64,000 bases of DNA from Jannaschia helgolandensis (GTDB lineage Bacteria; Pseudomonadota; Alphaproteobacteria; Rhodobacterales; Rhodobacteraceae). This document shows, piece by piece, positions 17,059 through 26,436 of this stretch. Position 1 is the stretch's first letter; every line of letters starts with the position of its first letter. Both the position numbers and the translations under genes were made by a program. A model generated the notes under the pieces. That model was not told where the DNA came from and did no database searches. It saw only the letters and a list, made by a program, of their open reading frames with translations. Where the stretch lies: assembly GCF_900109285.1 (NCBI RefSeq), contig NZ_FNZQ01000004.1, forward strand, positions 1 through 64,000, read 5' to 3'.

Positions 17059-18074
17059 GCCTGTTCTCCGACAGACATCTGCACATCCACACGCAGGCCG
17101 TCCGCTTTCCAGTCGAACACGATCGTCCCGCCCACGGCCCCGACTATGGTGCGAATGATCCCGGACCCGCCCTCGCGTTTCGGGACGGTGACGGCTGGAC
17201 CCCCATTTTCCTGCCAGACCAGGTTCAGAACACCGCAATCCAAATGCCAGGATAGGTCGACGTGCCCTTGCGGTGCGCTCAGGGCACCGTATTTCACTGC
17301 ATTGGTCGCAAGTTCATGCAGGATCAGCGTCAAAGGCGTGACCCGAGATTCGGGCAGGACCATGACCGGACCGTTCAATACAAACTGCGTTTCGGCCATC
17401 GGGGCATAGGCATGAAGGATGGTCTCGGCGATCTGCGCCAGAGCAAGACTTTCCCGTGATCCATCCTCTCCAATCGTGTCGAAATGCGCTTTTCCCAAGG
17501 CGAGCAACCGGCCCGTGATCACGTCGCGCAAGGCTTCGGACCCTGGATAGTCCCGACTTGTCATCTTGATGACGACGGCCATGACATTCACGATATTGCG
17601 CAACCGATGAAGCAATTCGCGGGACCGAAGCGCCGCCGCTTCCTTCTCTTTCCTTCGCTGAGACGAGACGTCGAGTTGCGATCCGAAATAAAACACCAAA
17701 TTGCCGTCCGGGTCGGAAATCGGACCGAGTTGCAGCGCATTTACGAATTCCGAACCATCCTTGCGATAATTCACGATCTCGACTGTCGCCAGCTCCTCGC
17801 CGGTCAGGACCTCGCGCAACCTCTCGATGCTGTCGCGTGTGGTGCCCGGTCCCTGCAGGAACCTGCAATTCCGACCGATAACCTCCTCCATCGAATAACC
17901 TGTCAAATCACAGAAGGCATCGTTCGCGAATACAATGGGATTGTCGGTTTGCGTAGGATCGCTGATGCACAGGGGCATGCGGATATGACTGATTGCCTGC
18001 CGGAACACTTCACCTTTGGCTTTGTTCCAACTGGCCGACAGTTCGGCCAGTCGCGCTGCGACGACATCTTCCAA
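17055..18074 (-). CDS. LOV-domain blue-light sensor histidine kinase (HWE family)
   Basis: A 339-residue soluble protein. TTG 18074 is supported by AAAGGA six bases upstream. The LOV/PAS domain (about residues 25-140) contains GRNCRFLQG with the flavin-adduct Cys at about residue 70, and NYRKDGSEFVNALQLGPI. The kinase part has the H-box LLHRLRNIVNVM (His about 156), N-box HELATNAVKYGAL and WQENGGP, diagnostic of HWE kinases. There are no membrane segments. Such proteins sense blue light through FMN and often feed the general stress response. No response regulator gene is adjacent; the neighbour on one side is a convergent Crp/Fnr regulator. Confidence 0.9.
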   Translation of the reverse strand: MEDVVAARLAELSASWNKAKGEVFRQAISHIRMPLCISDPTQTDNPIVFANDAFCDLTGYSMEEVIGRNCRFLQGPGTTRDSIERLREVLTGEELATVEIVNYRKDGSEFVNALQLGPISDPDGNLVFYFGSQLDVSSQRRKEKEAAALRSRELLHRLRNIVNVMAVVIKMTSRDYPGSEALRDVITGRLLALGKAHFDTIGEDGSRESLALAQIAETILHAYAPMAETQFVLNGPVMVLPESRVTPLTLILHELATNAVKYGALSAPQGHVDLSWHLDCGVLNLVWQENGGPAVTVPKREGGSGIIRTIVGAVGGTIVFDWKADGLRVDVQMSVGEQA

Positions 18075-18271
18075 TCTTAATCCTTTCGAAATGGACCAAT
18101 GGGTGCAGGGATTCTTGTATCATGCCGCACCGCAATGTCCTGCGGCGCGCCCCCATAGAACCCAGTTCTCCGGTGTCCTCAAGTCAGGTCACGCACGGAA
18201 ACGTGCGATGTTATCAAATATCAATATATCATCCGACCGGTTTATGATGCCGCATAAGACGCACGGATATC

Positions 18272-19339
18272 TCAGGATCTGTATTCGACCGGGCGATGAT
18301 AGGACGGTACGGCCGTTGCCCCATTCAGATCTTGCTGCGGCGAAGATCCGTTCGCCGGTTTCGTCGAACGCCCGACGAGGATACCAAGCCCCAGGATAGC
18401 TGCGGCCCCGCCAAAGACCAGCGCCTTGCGCATAAGGTCGCCGTCGACAATCAGCCCGTCATCATAAGCGCGACTGTCATAGGGACCGTGCGCATTCGCC
18501 GCCTGATCCCGAACCGGCCCATCCAGGTTATCGGGTCCATCCTCCGTCGGTCGGTCGGACTTTTGCATGCGAACGCCCTGATCCTCCAATCTGCTCTCCA
18601 CCACGTCGGGGGCCAGAATATTGCCGACCATCAGTTTAAGGACAGAACCGCCGACCAGCATTTCCCGCGCATCCGTATCAATGGCCCGAAGAATACCCCG
18701 TGCAGCGACTTCCGGCTGAAATATCGGCGGGGCGGGTTGCGGTTTGCGGTCCATCCGGTTGCGCGCCCAGTCAAATTGCGGCGTGTTCACCGCAGGCAAT
18801 TGCACCATCGATAGTGTAATCGGGCGACCGGCCTGCCTGATTTCGATGCGCAGGGCCTGTGTGAAGCCTTCGACCGCATGTTTCGCGCCGCAATAGGCCG
18901 CCTGGTTCGGAACGGAGACATAGGCAAGGCCGGACCCGACATTGACGATATTGCCACGCGACATGATGCGCAGCGCAGCGCGGCAGCCGTTTACCGTGCC
19001 AAGATACGTGGTCTCGGTGATCTTGCGGAACTCCGTCTCGTCGACCTTGTCGAAAGGCGAGAAGCTTGTGAGCATGGCGGAATTGACCCAGATTTCGGGC
19101 ACACCGAATTCCGCCACGATCCGGTTCGCGGCCTGATCCAACAGTGTGCCGTCCGACACATCGACCGCCTCGGTCCAGATGCGGTCGCCCAGTTCGGCCG
19201 CCATTTCGTCCAGACGTTCCTGCCCGCGGGCCAGGACCGCAACGCGGTATCCCCGGTCCAAAAGGGCATCTACTGTCGCGCGGCCCACGCCTGCGGACCC
19301 TCCGGCGACCACGGCGACGGGATGATGGGTTCGGGACAT
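18272..19339 (-). CDS. short-chain dehydrogenase/reductase with C-terminal membrane helix
   Basis: A 355-residue protein. The first 250 residues are a classical SDR: cofactor motif GGSAGVGRA near residue 13, active-site Ser in NVGSGLAYVS, and the YCGAK (YxxxK) dyad. After the core comes a polar linker of about 50 residues and a hydrophobic helix ALVFGGAAAILGLGILVG near residues 300-318, so it may be tethered to the membrane. Substrate is not recognisable. It is monocistronic between the LOV kinase and puuD. Confidence 0.85.
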   Translation of the reverse strand: MSRTHHPVAVVAGGSAGVGRATVDALLDRGYRVAVLARGQERLDEMAAELGDRIWTEAVDVSDGTLLDQAANRIVAEFGVPEIWVNSAMLTSFSPFDKVDETEFRKITETTYLGTVNGCRAALRIMSRGNIVNVGSGLAYVSVPNQAAYCGAKHAVEGFTQALRIEIRQAGRPITLSMVQLPAVNTPQFDWARNRMDRKPQPAPPIFQPEVAARGILRAIDTDAREMLVGGSVLKLMVGNILAPDVVESRLEDQGVRMQKSDRPTEDGPDNLDGPVRDQAANAHGPYDSRAYDDGLIVDGDLMRKALVFGGAAAILGLGILVGRSTKPANGSSPQQDLNGATAVPSYHRPVEYRS

Positions 19340-19510
19340 TGAGGACTCCTGCGGAAACGGCCATGCGACCCGATGGACCGCTCAGTCAGACAAACGCACG
19401 TTCCCACGCAAAAGGTTCCGGCACCCGGCATTCCATGCTTCAGGGCAACCGCATGCCGCGGGCCCGACCGGACCCTGTCCGGGATCTTGCGCAGGAAGGG
19501 ACAGAAAGGG

Positions 19511-20764
19511 TCAGTCCGTAACCGCAAGCCGGTTACCGCCCGCCGCATTGAACCACGCGACAAGGGCCCGGCGTTCGGCGGGCGTGATACCAGTAAGGTT
19601 GGCGGGGGGCATGGCCTGCGTCACACCAGCCTGTAAATATATCTGGCGGGCCTGTGCCGCGATGTCGCCGGTGGTTTCCAGATAGACGCCCTTGGGCGCC
19701 CACCGCAGGCCGTCCCAGTTCGGTGCGCGCGCGTGACACATCGAACAGCGGCCCAGCACGATGTTTTCGACCTCGGCGAAACCCTCGGCCTGTGCATAGC
19801 GCATCTGACCGTCGGTCAGCGGCATGGCTTCGACCGCATCGTAATCACCATCCCATGTGGAGGCGGTAGACAGCCAGGCAATCACCACGAAAATCACCGC
19901 CGTCGCACCCAGTGTCCAGGCCGGGCCGCTGCCGGTCGCATGCTTTGTGTTGAAGTAATGCCGGATCGTGACACCCATCAGGAACACAAGCGCCGCGATG
20001 ATCCAGGCGTATTGCGTTCCGAAGGCCAGTGGATAATGGCCCGACAGCATCAGGAATATCACCGGCAATGTCAGATAATTGTTATGCGTCGACCGCAGCT
20101 TGGCGATCTGACCGTACTTCGGGTCCGGAGTGCGCCCGGCCTGCAGGTCGGCAACTACGATGCGCTGGTTCGGCATGATGACGAAGAAGACGTTGGCCGT
20201 CATGATCGTCCCCGTCATCGCACCCAGATGCAACAGGGCGGCGCGCCCGGTAAAGACCTGATTGAGCACCCAACTGAACACGACGATCCCGATAAACAGG
20301 ATTAACATCACCGCAGTCGGTCTTGTTTTCAAAGGAGATTTGCATAGCAGGTCATAACCGATCCAACCCACGCCGAGGAACGCCGCCGAAATCGCGATGG
20401 CTTGCCATGTGGCAAGGTCGGCCTTGGCCGGGTCGATCAGGAATAACTCCGCCCCGGCCCAGTAGACGACCGCCAGAAGGGCCGCGCCGGACAACCATGT
20501 GGCATAGCTTTCCCATTTGAACCAGATCAGGTGGTCGGGCATGTTGTCCGGCGCGACCATGTATTTCTGGATATGGTAAAAGCCGCCGCCATGGACCTGC
20601 CATTCCTCGCCCGACGCGCCGGGGGGCAAGGGCACGTCTTTCCGCAGTCCCAGATCCAACGCGATGAAATAGAACGACGACCCGATCCACGCGATCGCGG
20701 TTATGACGTGCAGCCAGCGCACCGCAAAGGCCAGCCAGTCCCACATGATGGCAAGATCGTACAT
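19511..20764 (-). CDS. puuD: urate oxidase/hydroxylase PuuD, membrane protein with cytochrome c domain
   Basis: A 417-residue protein. ATG 20764 is preferred to 20773 because GGAG is well spaced for it and homologues start MYDxAIMWDWLAF. It has eight or so membrane helices (VRWLHVITAIAWIGSSFYFI, FVIMPNQRIV, RSTHNNYLTLPVIFLMLS) followed by a C-terminal cytochrome c domain with the heme motif CSMCH. PuuD oxidises urate to 5-hydroxyisourate and passes electrons to the respiratory chain. It lies immediately downstream of uraH, the next enzyme of the pathway. Confidence 0.93.
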   Translation of the reverse strand: MYDLAIMWDWLAFAVRWLHVITAIAWIGSSFYFIALDLGLRKDVPLPPGASGEEWQVHGGGFYHIQKYMVAPDNMPDHLIWFKWESYATWLSGAALLAVVYWAGAELFLIDPAKADLATWQAIAISAAFLGVGWIGYDLLCKSPLKTRPTAVMLILFIGIVVFSWVLNQVFTGRAALLHLGAMTGTIMTANVFFVIMPNQRIVVADLQAGRTPDPKYGQIAKLRSTHNNYLTLPVIFLMLSGHYPLAFGTQYAWIIAALVFLMGVTIRHYFNTKHATGSGPAWTLGATAVIFVVIAWLSTASTWDGDYDAVEAMPLTDGQMRYAQAEGFAEVENIVLGRCSMCHARAPNWDGLRWAPKGVYLETTGDIAAQARQIYLQAGVTQAMPPANLTGITPAERRALVAWFNAAGGNRLAVTD

Positions 20765-20797
20765 CGGCAGCATCTCCGTCGTCGGTGGCAGGCAGGC

Positions 20798-21151
20798 TCA
20801 GCTGCCGCGATAGGTGGTATAGCCGAACGGCGACAGCAAAAGCGGCACGTGGTAATGCGCGGCCTGTGACATGCCGAACCGCAACGGCACGGTGTCGAGG
20901 AACCTGGGGCTTTCCGACGGCACGCCGCAGCGATCGAAATAATCCCCGCAGTGAAACACCAGTTCATAGGTTCCCGCCGCGAATTCCGTCGCCGGCAGGA
21001 TCTGCGTATCGGTGCGTCCGTCGACGTTGGTCGTCAGGACGCGCAGTGGCGTCCGGGTGTCGCCGTCGATGCGGTACAGGTGAACTTCCAACCCCTCGGC
21101 GGGGCAGCCGCGCGCCGTGTCCAGAACGTGCGTCGTAAGGTATCCGGCCAT
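20798..21151 (-). CDS. uraH: 5-hydroxyisourate hydrolase (transthyretin-like)
   Basis: A 117-residue protein of normal HIUase length. It begins with GYLTTHVLDTARGCPAEGL (catalytic His in THVLD) and ends with the diagnostic C-terminal tetrapeptide YRGS. The middle region has ELVFHCGDYF and the AHYHVPLLLSPFGYTTYRGS block is complete. It hydrolyses 5-hydroxyisourate to OHCU. It is divergent from the puuE fusion gene and 33 bases upstream of puuD. Confidence 0.95.
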   Translation of the reverse strand: MAGYLTTHVLDTARGCPAEGLEVHLYRIDGDTRTPLRVLTTNVDGRTDTQILPATEFAAGTYELVFHCGDYFDRCGVPSESPRFLDTVPLRFGMSQAAHYHVPLLLSPFGYTTYRGS

Positions 21152-21293
21152 GGCATGCTTTCCTTTTGCAAGTCGTAAGGATGCAATGCGCGCGAGCCAA
21201 GGTGAAGTGGAGAATCCCGAAAATTCCGCCCCTTCCCTTGAAAGTCACCGCAAAGCTGTCGCCATATGGCCATCAGCACCGCAGGAGCCGCCG

Positions 21294-22703
21294 ATGACCC
21301 GATATCCCCGCGACCTACAGGGCTACGGCCCCACGCCGCCGGACCCGCAGTGGCCGAACGGCGCGAAGATCGCCGTTCAGATCGTCCTGAATTACGAAGA
21401 AGGCGGTGAAAATAACATTCTGCATGGTGATGCGGCGTCCGAAGCCTTCCTGTCGGAAATCCTAGGGGCCGCCGCCTGGCCCGGTCAACGCCACGCCAAT
21501 ATGGAATCGATCTACGAATACGGCGCCCGCGCAGGCTTCTGGCGACTGCACCGGATGCTGCGCGATTTGCCTGTAACCGTCTATGGGGTTGCCACTGCAC
21601 TGGCCCGGTCGCCCGCACAGGTGGATGCGATGCGGGATGCCGGTTGGGAAATCGCGTCGCACGGTCTGAAATGGATCGAGCACAAGGACATGGCGGAAAA
21701 CGACGAACGCACCGCCATCGCTGAAGCCATCCGCCTGCATATCGAGGTTGTGGGCACGCCACCGCGGGGGTTCTACTGCGGGCGATCATCGAAAAACACG
21801 ATCCGGCTGGCCACCGGGACAGGGGCCTTCGCATATGTTGCCGACTCTTATGCCGACGACCTGCCCTATTGGATTGAAGTGGGTGACAGGGATCAGTTGA
21901 TCGTGCCCTATACGCTGGACTGCAACGACATGCGCTTTGCCACGCCACAGGGGTTCAATGCGCCCGAACAGTTCTTCGACTACCTGCGCGCCACTTTCGA
22001 TACGCTGCACGCCGAGGGTGTCGCGGGCGCGCCCAAGATGATGTCGGTCGGGTTGCATTGCCGTCTGGTCGGTCGCCCGGGTCGGGCCGAAGCCCTGCAA
22101 CGGTTTCTCGACCACGCGCGGACCAGGGGTGATGTCTGGTTCGCCACCCGCGAACAGATCGCCGACCATTGGGCCGCAACCCATCCCCATACACGGCGCG
22201 AAAACCCCAGCCAGATGGATCGCGATAGTTTCGTCGCCCGCTTCGGTGGTATTTTCGAGCACTCGCCGTGGGTCGCGGAACGCGCCTTCGATCTGGAGCT
22301 TGGTCCTGCGCACGACACGGCAGTCGGGTTGCACAGCGCCCTCTGCCGCGCCTTCCGCTGTGCGTCCGAGGACGACCGCCTTGGCGTCCTGACCGCGCAT
22401 CCCGATCTGGCTGGCAAACTGGCTGCGGCCAGGCGTCTGACGGAGGAAAGCACCTCGGAACAGGCCAGTGCGGGCCTGGATGCCCTGACCGACGACGAGC
22501 GTGCGATATTTACCCGGCTGAATACCGAATATGTCGCGCGCCACGGGTTTCCCTTCATCATCGCGGTGCGCGACCACGACAAGAGCAGCATCCTCGCCGC
22601 GTTCCAAAGCCGCGTTGCTCATGATCGCGCCCGCGAATTCGACGAGGCCTGCCAGCAAGTCGAGCGCATCGCCCTGCACCGCCTGAAAGCCATTCTGCCA
22701 TGA
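21294..22703 (+). CDS. puuE: bifunctional allantoinase PuuE - OHCU decarboxylase fusion
   Basis: A 469-residue fusion. ATG 21294 follows GCAGGAG; the open frame reaches further upstream without support. Residues 1-300 are a polysaccharide-deacetylase-like allantoinase (RYPRDLQGYGPTPPDPQWP, ASHGLKWIEHKD, GFYCGRSSKNT). Residues about 305-469 are an OHCU decarboxylase (FEHSPWVAERAF with the catalytic His, HPDLAGKLA, HGFPFIIAVRDHDKSSIL). One protein therefore performs OHCU to (S)-allantoin and allantoin to allantoate. Its stop overlaps the allA start (ATGA). Such fusions occur in other proteobacteria. Confidence 0.93.
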   Translation: MTRYPRDLQGYGPTPPDPQWPNGAKIAVQIVLNYEEGGENNILHGDAASEAFLSEILGAAAWPGQRHANMESIYEYGARAGFWRLHRMLRDLPVTVYGVATALARSPAQVDAMRDAGWEIASHGLKWIEHKDMAENDERTAIAEAIRLHIEVVGTPPRGFYCGRSSKNTIRLATGTGAFAYVADSYADDLPYWIEVGDRDQLIVPYTLDCNDMRFATPQGFNAPEQFFDYLRATFDTLHAEGVAGAPKMMSVGLHCRLVGRPGRAEALQRFLDHARTRGDVWFATREQIADHWAATHPHTRRENPSQMDRDSFVARFGGIFEHSPWVAERAFDLELGPAHDTAVGLHSALCRAFRCASEDDRLGVLTAHPDLAGKLAAARRLTEESTSEQASAGLDALTDDERAIFTRLNTEYVARHGFPFIIAVRDHDKSSILAAFQSRVAHDRAREFDEACQQVERIALHRLKAILP

Positions 22704-23188
22704 CCCGCACGATCCGGCCCGAACCGCTGACGGCCAAGGCTTTCGCCCCGTTCGGCGATGTGCTGGCCGCTTCCGGTGATGCCGATAAAATCATCAATCA
22801 GGGTCTCTGTAGCCGCTTTCATGACCGTGCCCGGCTGGACTTCACGGAAGGACGCGCCGGGATCAGCATTTTCGATGCCGTCCCGCGCAGCCTGCCGCAC
22901 GATCTGGACATGATGGAACGACATCCCGACGGGTCTCAGGCCTTCGTGCCGATGCACCAGAACGACTGGCTGGTGATCGTGGCCGCCGATGCCGACGGGA
23001 CGCCGGGCGCACCCCGCGCCTTTGTTGCCTCACAGGGTCAGGGCGTAAACTTTCATCGCGGCACATGGCACGGCGTCTTGACGCCTTTGGCCCCACCGGG
23101 CCTGTTTGCGGTCATCGACCGGATCGGACCGGGCGACAACCTGGAAGAACATTGGTTCGAAACCCCCTGGCGGGTAACGGCCAACTGA
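22700..23188 (+). CDS. allA: ureidoglycolate lyase
   Basis: A 162-residue protein of the AllA family: LTAKAFAPFGDVLAASG at the N-terminus, INQGLCSRFHDRARLDF, ERHPDGSQAFVPM and FHRGTWHGVLTPL. It splits ureidoglycolate into glyoxylate and urea. ATG 22700 overlaps the puuE stop by four bases, so the two are probably translated together. Confidence 0.93.
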   Translation: MTRTIRPEPLTAKAFAPFGDVLAASGDADKIINQGLCSRFHDRARLDFTEGRAGISIFDAVPRSLPHDLDMMERHPDGSQAFVPMHQNDWLVIVAADADGTPGAPRAFVASQGQGVNFHRGTWHGVLTPLAPPGLFAVIDRIGPGDNLEEHWFETPWRVTAN

Positions 23189-23237
23189 TCGGGAACCGCC
23201 GACAAGAGCGGTCCCACCACACCAAGAGGGATACGAA

Positions 23238-24680
23238 ATGACCGACACATCCATCGGAACGCCGGAGCAGCTCCGCGATCCGGACTATACTCCACCGCTC
23301 CACAAGGCGATCCCGCTGGGCATCCAGCACGTCCTCGCCATGTTCGTCTCGAATGTCACGCCTGCGATCATCATCGCGGGTGCGGCGGGCTTCGGCTTCG
23401 GGTCGAACTCTCCCGATTTTCCGGAACTGCTCTACCTGATCCAGATGTCGATGCTGTTCGCTGGCGTTGCCACCCTGTTGCAGACCATCACGCTGGGGCC
23501 GGTCGGTGCGGGCCTGCCCATCGTGCAGGGCACATCCTTTGCCTTCCTGCCCATCATGATCCCGCTGGTTGCGGGCAAGGGTGTCGATGGCTTGGCCGCG
23601 CTGTTCACGGGCGTCATCATGGGCGGTCTGTTCCACACGCTGATCGGCACGTTCATCGGCAAGATCCGCTTTGCGCTGCCACCGCTGGTCACCGGCCTTG
23701 TCGTCACGATGATCGGCCTGGCGCTGGTCCGCGTCGGCATCCAGTACGCGGCAGGCGGCGTTCCCGCCATCGGCACGCCGGAATACGGCAGTCTGCTGAA
23801 CTGGTCGGCGGCGCTGGTCGTCATTGCGGTGACGCTGGGCCTCAAGTTCTTCACCCGCGGCATGCTGGCCGTCTCGGCGGTGCTGATCGGCCTGATAGTC
23901 GGCTATGTCTATGCATTGGGCGTCGGCATCCTGACGGTCGAGGCCATCACCTCATCGTGGAACCGCTCCGCCGCCTTCGCCCTGCCCCAACCCTTCAAGT
24001 ATGGGTTCGAGTTCAGCGTCGCGGCCATCGTCGGCTTCTGCCTGATGGCCTTCGTCTCGGCTATCGAGACGGTCGGCGACGTGTCGGGCATCACCAAGGG
24101 CGGGGCGGGACGCGAAGCCACCGATACGGAGATCCAGGGCGCGACCTATGCCGACGGTCTGGGCACTGCGATTGCAGGCGTGTTCGGCGGGTTCCCGAAC
24201 ACATCGTTCAGCCAGAACGTCGGCCTGATCGCGATGACCGGCGTGATGTCGCGTCACGTCGTGACCTGCGGCGCGATTTTCCTGATCATCTCGGGACTGG
24301 TGCCGAAAGTCGGCGGCGTCATCCGCACGGTGCCCATCGAGGTCTTGGGCGGTGGTGTGATCGTGATGTTTGGCATGGTCGTCGCGGCGGGCGTTTCGAT
24401 GCTGTCCGATGTCGACTGGAACCGGCGCAACATGGTGATCTTCGCGGTCTCCCTGTCGATTGGCCTTGGCCTTCAGCTGGAACCGGGCGCAGTGCAGTAT
24501 CTGCCTGAATGGGCGCGTGTCCTGATGGTCTCGGGTCTGTTGCCTGCGGCGTTCATCGCCATCATCCTGAACCTCGTTCTGCCCGAACACCTGTCCGATG
24601 AGGCAACCGAGGAAGTCTCTGGCGGCATGGCCGGACGCAGGCAGCCAGAGGGCATCCCGCTGGAGACCCCGCGCCACTAG
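23238..24680 (+). CDS. NCS2-family urate/xanthine permease
   Basis: A 480-residue transporter with about 14 helices. It has the NCS2 signature QNVGLIAMTGVMSRHV near residue 325 and the QHVLAMFVSNVTPAIIIA start, with GPVGAGLPIVQGTSFAF. The C-terminal 30 residues are hydrophilic. Its place between allA and allE, downstream of puuE, points to uptake of urate (UacT/PucJK type) rather than uracil. Specificity is inferred. Confidence 0.88.
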   Translation: MTDTSIGTPEQLRDPDYTPPLHKAIPLGIQHVLAMFVSNVTPAIIIAGAAGFGFGSNSPDFPELLYLIQMSMLFAGVATLLQTITLGPVGAGLPIVQGTSFAFLPIMIPLVAGKGVDGLAALFTGVIMGGLFHTLIGTFIGKIRFALPPLVTGLVVTMIGLALVRVGIQYAAGGVPAIGTPEYGSLLNWSAALVVIAVTLGLKFFTRGMLAVSAVLIGLIVGYVYALGVGILTVEAITSSWNRSAAFALPQPFKYGFEFSVAAIVGFCLMAFVSAIETVGDVSGITKGGAGREATDTEIQGATYADGLGTAIAGVFGGFPNTSFSQNVGLIAMTGVMSRHVVTCGAIFLIISGLVPKVGGVIRTVPIEVLGGGVIVMFGMVVAAGVSMLSDVDWNRRNMVIFAVSLSIGLGLQLEPGAVQYLPEWARVLMVSGLLPAAFIAIILNLVLPEHLSDEATEEVSGGMAGRRQPEGIPLETPRH

Positions 24681-24686
24681 GATATC

Positions 24687-24712
24687 CGGCCCCCGCTTAC
24701 GGGCGGGGGCCG
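24687..24712. terminator. GC-rich hairpin between convergent genes
   Basis: A perfect 10-bp stem (CGGCCCCCGC / GCGGGGGCCG) with a six-base loop lies between the converging permease and allE genes. No T-run follows on the plus strand. It probably serves as a bidirectional terminator. Confidence 0.65.
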
Positions 24713-24730
24713 TTCCGGATCGAACCGTCG

Positions 24731-25561
24731 CTAGCCAGAACGCGGCAACGCCATATGCCGGTTCACATCCTTGTAGAGCAGATACCGGAACGGCCCCGGC
24801 CCACCCGCGTAACAGGCCTGCGGACAGAATGCGCGCAGCCACATGTAATCGCCCGCCTCGACCTCGACCCAGTCGGCGTTCAGGCGGTAGACAGCCTTGC
24901 CCTCCAACACATACAGCCCGTGTTCCATGACGTGCGTTTCCAGGAACGGGATCACACCGCCCGGCTGAAACGTGACAATGGTGACATGCATGTCGTGGCG
25001 AAGATCGGTCGGATCGACAAACCGCGTCGTGGCCCAGGCACCGTCGGTGTCGGGCATGACGGTCGGCGCGATGTCGGCATCGTTCAGGATCAGCGGGTCC
25101 GGAGCGTCCAGCCCCTCGACCGCGACATAGGCCTTGCGGATCCAGTGGAACCGCGCGACTGCACCGCCGTCGTTGCGCAATGACCAGTCTGCGCCCGCAG
25201 GGACATAGGCATAGCCGCCTTCGCCCAGATCATGCGCCTGCCCCGCCACCGTAAGCGAGACGGTGCCCTCGACCACGAACAACACGCCCTGTGCGCCCGC
25301 GTCGGTTTCGGGCCTGTCCGACCCACCACCGGGCTGAACCTCCATGATATAGTGACTGAAGGTCTCGGCGAACCCCGACAGGGGCCGGGCGAGGACCCAG
25401 AGGCGCGTGGCTGTCCAGAACGGCAGGAAACTGGTCGTGATATCGCGCATCGTCCCTTTGGGGATCACGGCATAGGCTTCGGTGAAGACGGCGCGATCGG
25501 TCAGCAGGTCGGTCTGGGGCGGGTGGCCGCCCCTGGGGGCGAAATAGGGTGTCTTTGACAT
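24731..25561 (-). CDS. allE: (S)-ureidoglycine aminohydrolase, bicupin
   Basis: A 276-residue double-cupin protein. It shows the first cupin around GVLFVVEGTVSLTVAG and a second, metal-binding cupin around FLETHVMEHGLYVLEGKAVY with the conserved E-x-H-x-M-E-H pattern. The C-terminal AGDYMWLRAFCPQACYAGG and KDVNRH are typical of UGHY/AllE. It deaminates ureidoglycine to ureidoglycolate, the substrate of AllA. It is convergent with the permease gene. Confidence 0.92.
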   Translation of the reverse strand: MSKTPYFAPRGGHPPQTDLLTDRAVFTEAYAVIPKGTMRDITTSFLPFWTATRLWVLARPLSGFAETFSHYIMEVQPGGGSDRPETDAGAQGVLFVVEGTVSLTVAGQAHDLGEGGYAYVPAGADWSLRNDGGAVARFHWIRKAYVAVEGLDAPDPLILNDADIAPTVMPDTDGAWATTRFVDPTDLRHDMHVTIVTFQPGGVIPFLETHVMEHGLYVLEGKAVYRLNADWVEVEAGDYMWLRAFCPQACYAGGPGPFRYLLYKDVNRHMALPRSG

Positions 25562-25989
25562 GCCTGCTCCGGATTATTGATTGGCGATGCGACAGACATG
25601 AACCCGGCGCAATTGCCGCAACTTGTCGGGCGACTGTCCCCGATGTCAACGTGTCCGGCCCGCGCGGGGTCACGATCTACGTATCGTGCGGGCGCCAGCA
25701 GCGTCCAGGCGTCCGCCGCAATCCTCTGCGGATGGCGCATAGTTCAGGGCGGCGAATTCCGATCATGCACCACCGAGCCCGCAGCCTGACCGAAGACGGA
25801 TCGAGAGCGCCTGGACAACAGGTTGGCCGCGACTTACGAAATATTTCGGCAGCTATACACACAATTACAAATAGTTAAGGCAGGTATTACAGGTTGACGG
25901 GAAATGCCTGACACGCATGAATCACCCGTTCGTGATAATAGTTAACAATCCGTTAAGACGCCTTAGTTTTTACCAGTTCAATTGTTTTC
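25562..25989 (+). other. intergenic region with AT-rich promoter-like end
   Basis: About 430 bases with no supported gene. The first 270 bases have ordinary GC content. From about 25845 the sequence is AT-rich with several GTTAA words and includes GTTAACAATCCGTTAAG. It may carry a promoter for the small ORF that follows or for allE on the other strand; no terminator or RNA gene was recognised. Confidence 0.4.
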
Positions 25990-26229
25990 ATGTTCAATCC
26001 CGATCCTTCCTACAACTTGGGCTTCGGCAGGTCTGCCCTGTCCCTATCATCGGTTTCCGGTCGTACGACCCCGGTTTGCTCCACGGTCACTCACAGATCC
26101 GCCCGCACCGGGATCGTGCCCTGGAACGAGGCCGACCACCGCATCTGCACCCTGGCTCACGCCGGGGTATTGATCGCGGTGGCCGCGCCTTTGTTCGCCG
26201 CAATCTCATACGTGTTGCTTGGCATGTAG
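25990..26229 (+). CDS. possible small protein with C-terminal membrane helix
   Basis: A 79-residue open frame beginning MFNPDPSYNLGFGRSAL and ending in a clear hydrophobic helix, HAGVLIAVAAPLFAAISYVL. It follows an AT-rich promoter-like region, and the tail-anchored layout looks protein-like, but there is no ribosome-binding site and I recognise no family. The flanking 200 bases to 26436 show nothing else. Confidence 0.35.
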   Translation: MFNPDPSYNLGFGRSALSLSSVSGRTTPVCSTVTHRSARTGIVPWNEADHRICTLAHAGVLIAVAAPLFAAISYVLLGM

Positions 26230-26436
26230 GGGCGTCGATCCGGTATCGCAGCCCGCACCCTCGTCGCGATGACGCATAGTCCAGCCAGTCAGATTCTGAC
26301 CCATTGACCGCGACCCCCCGCAGATGAAGTATGGCACCTCGCCCCCTGCCCATAAGACTTAGGGACGCAATTCCCGCCTGGGGTATATCTGCGGGAGCCT
26401 GGGCCATGCGTACCGCGCCTCCGACCCGTCCCCACC

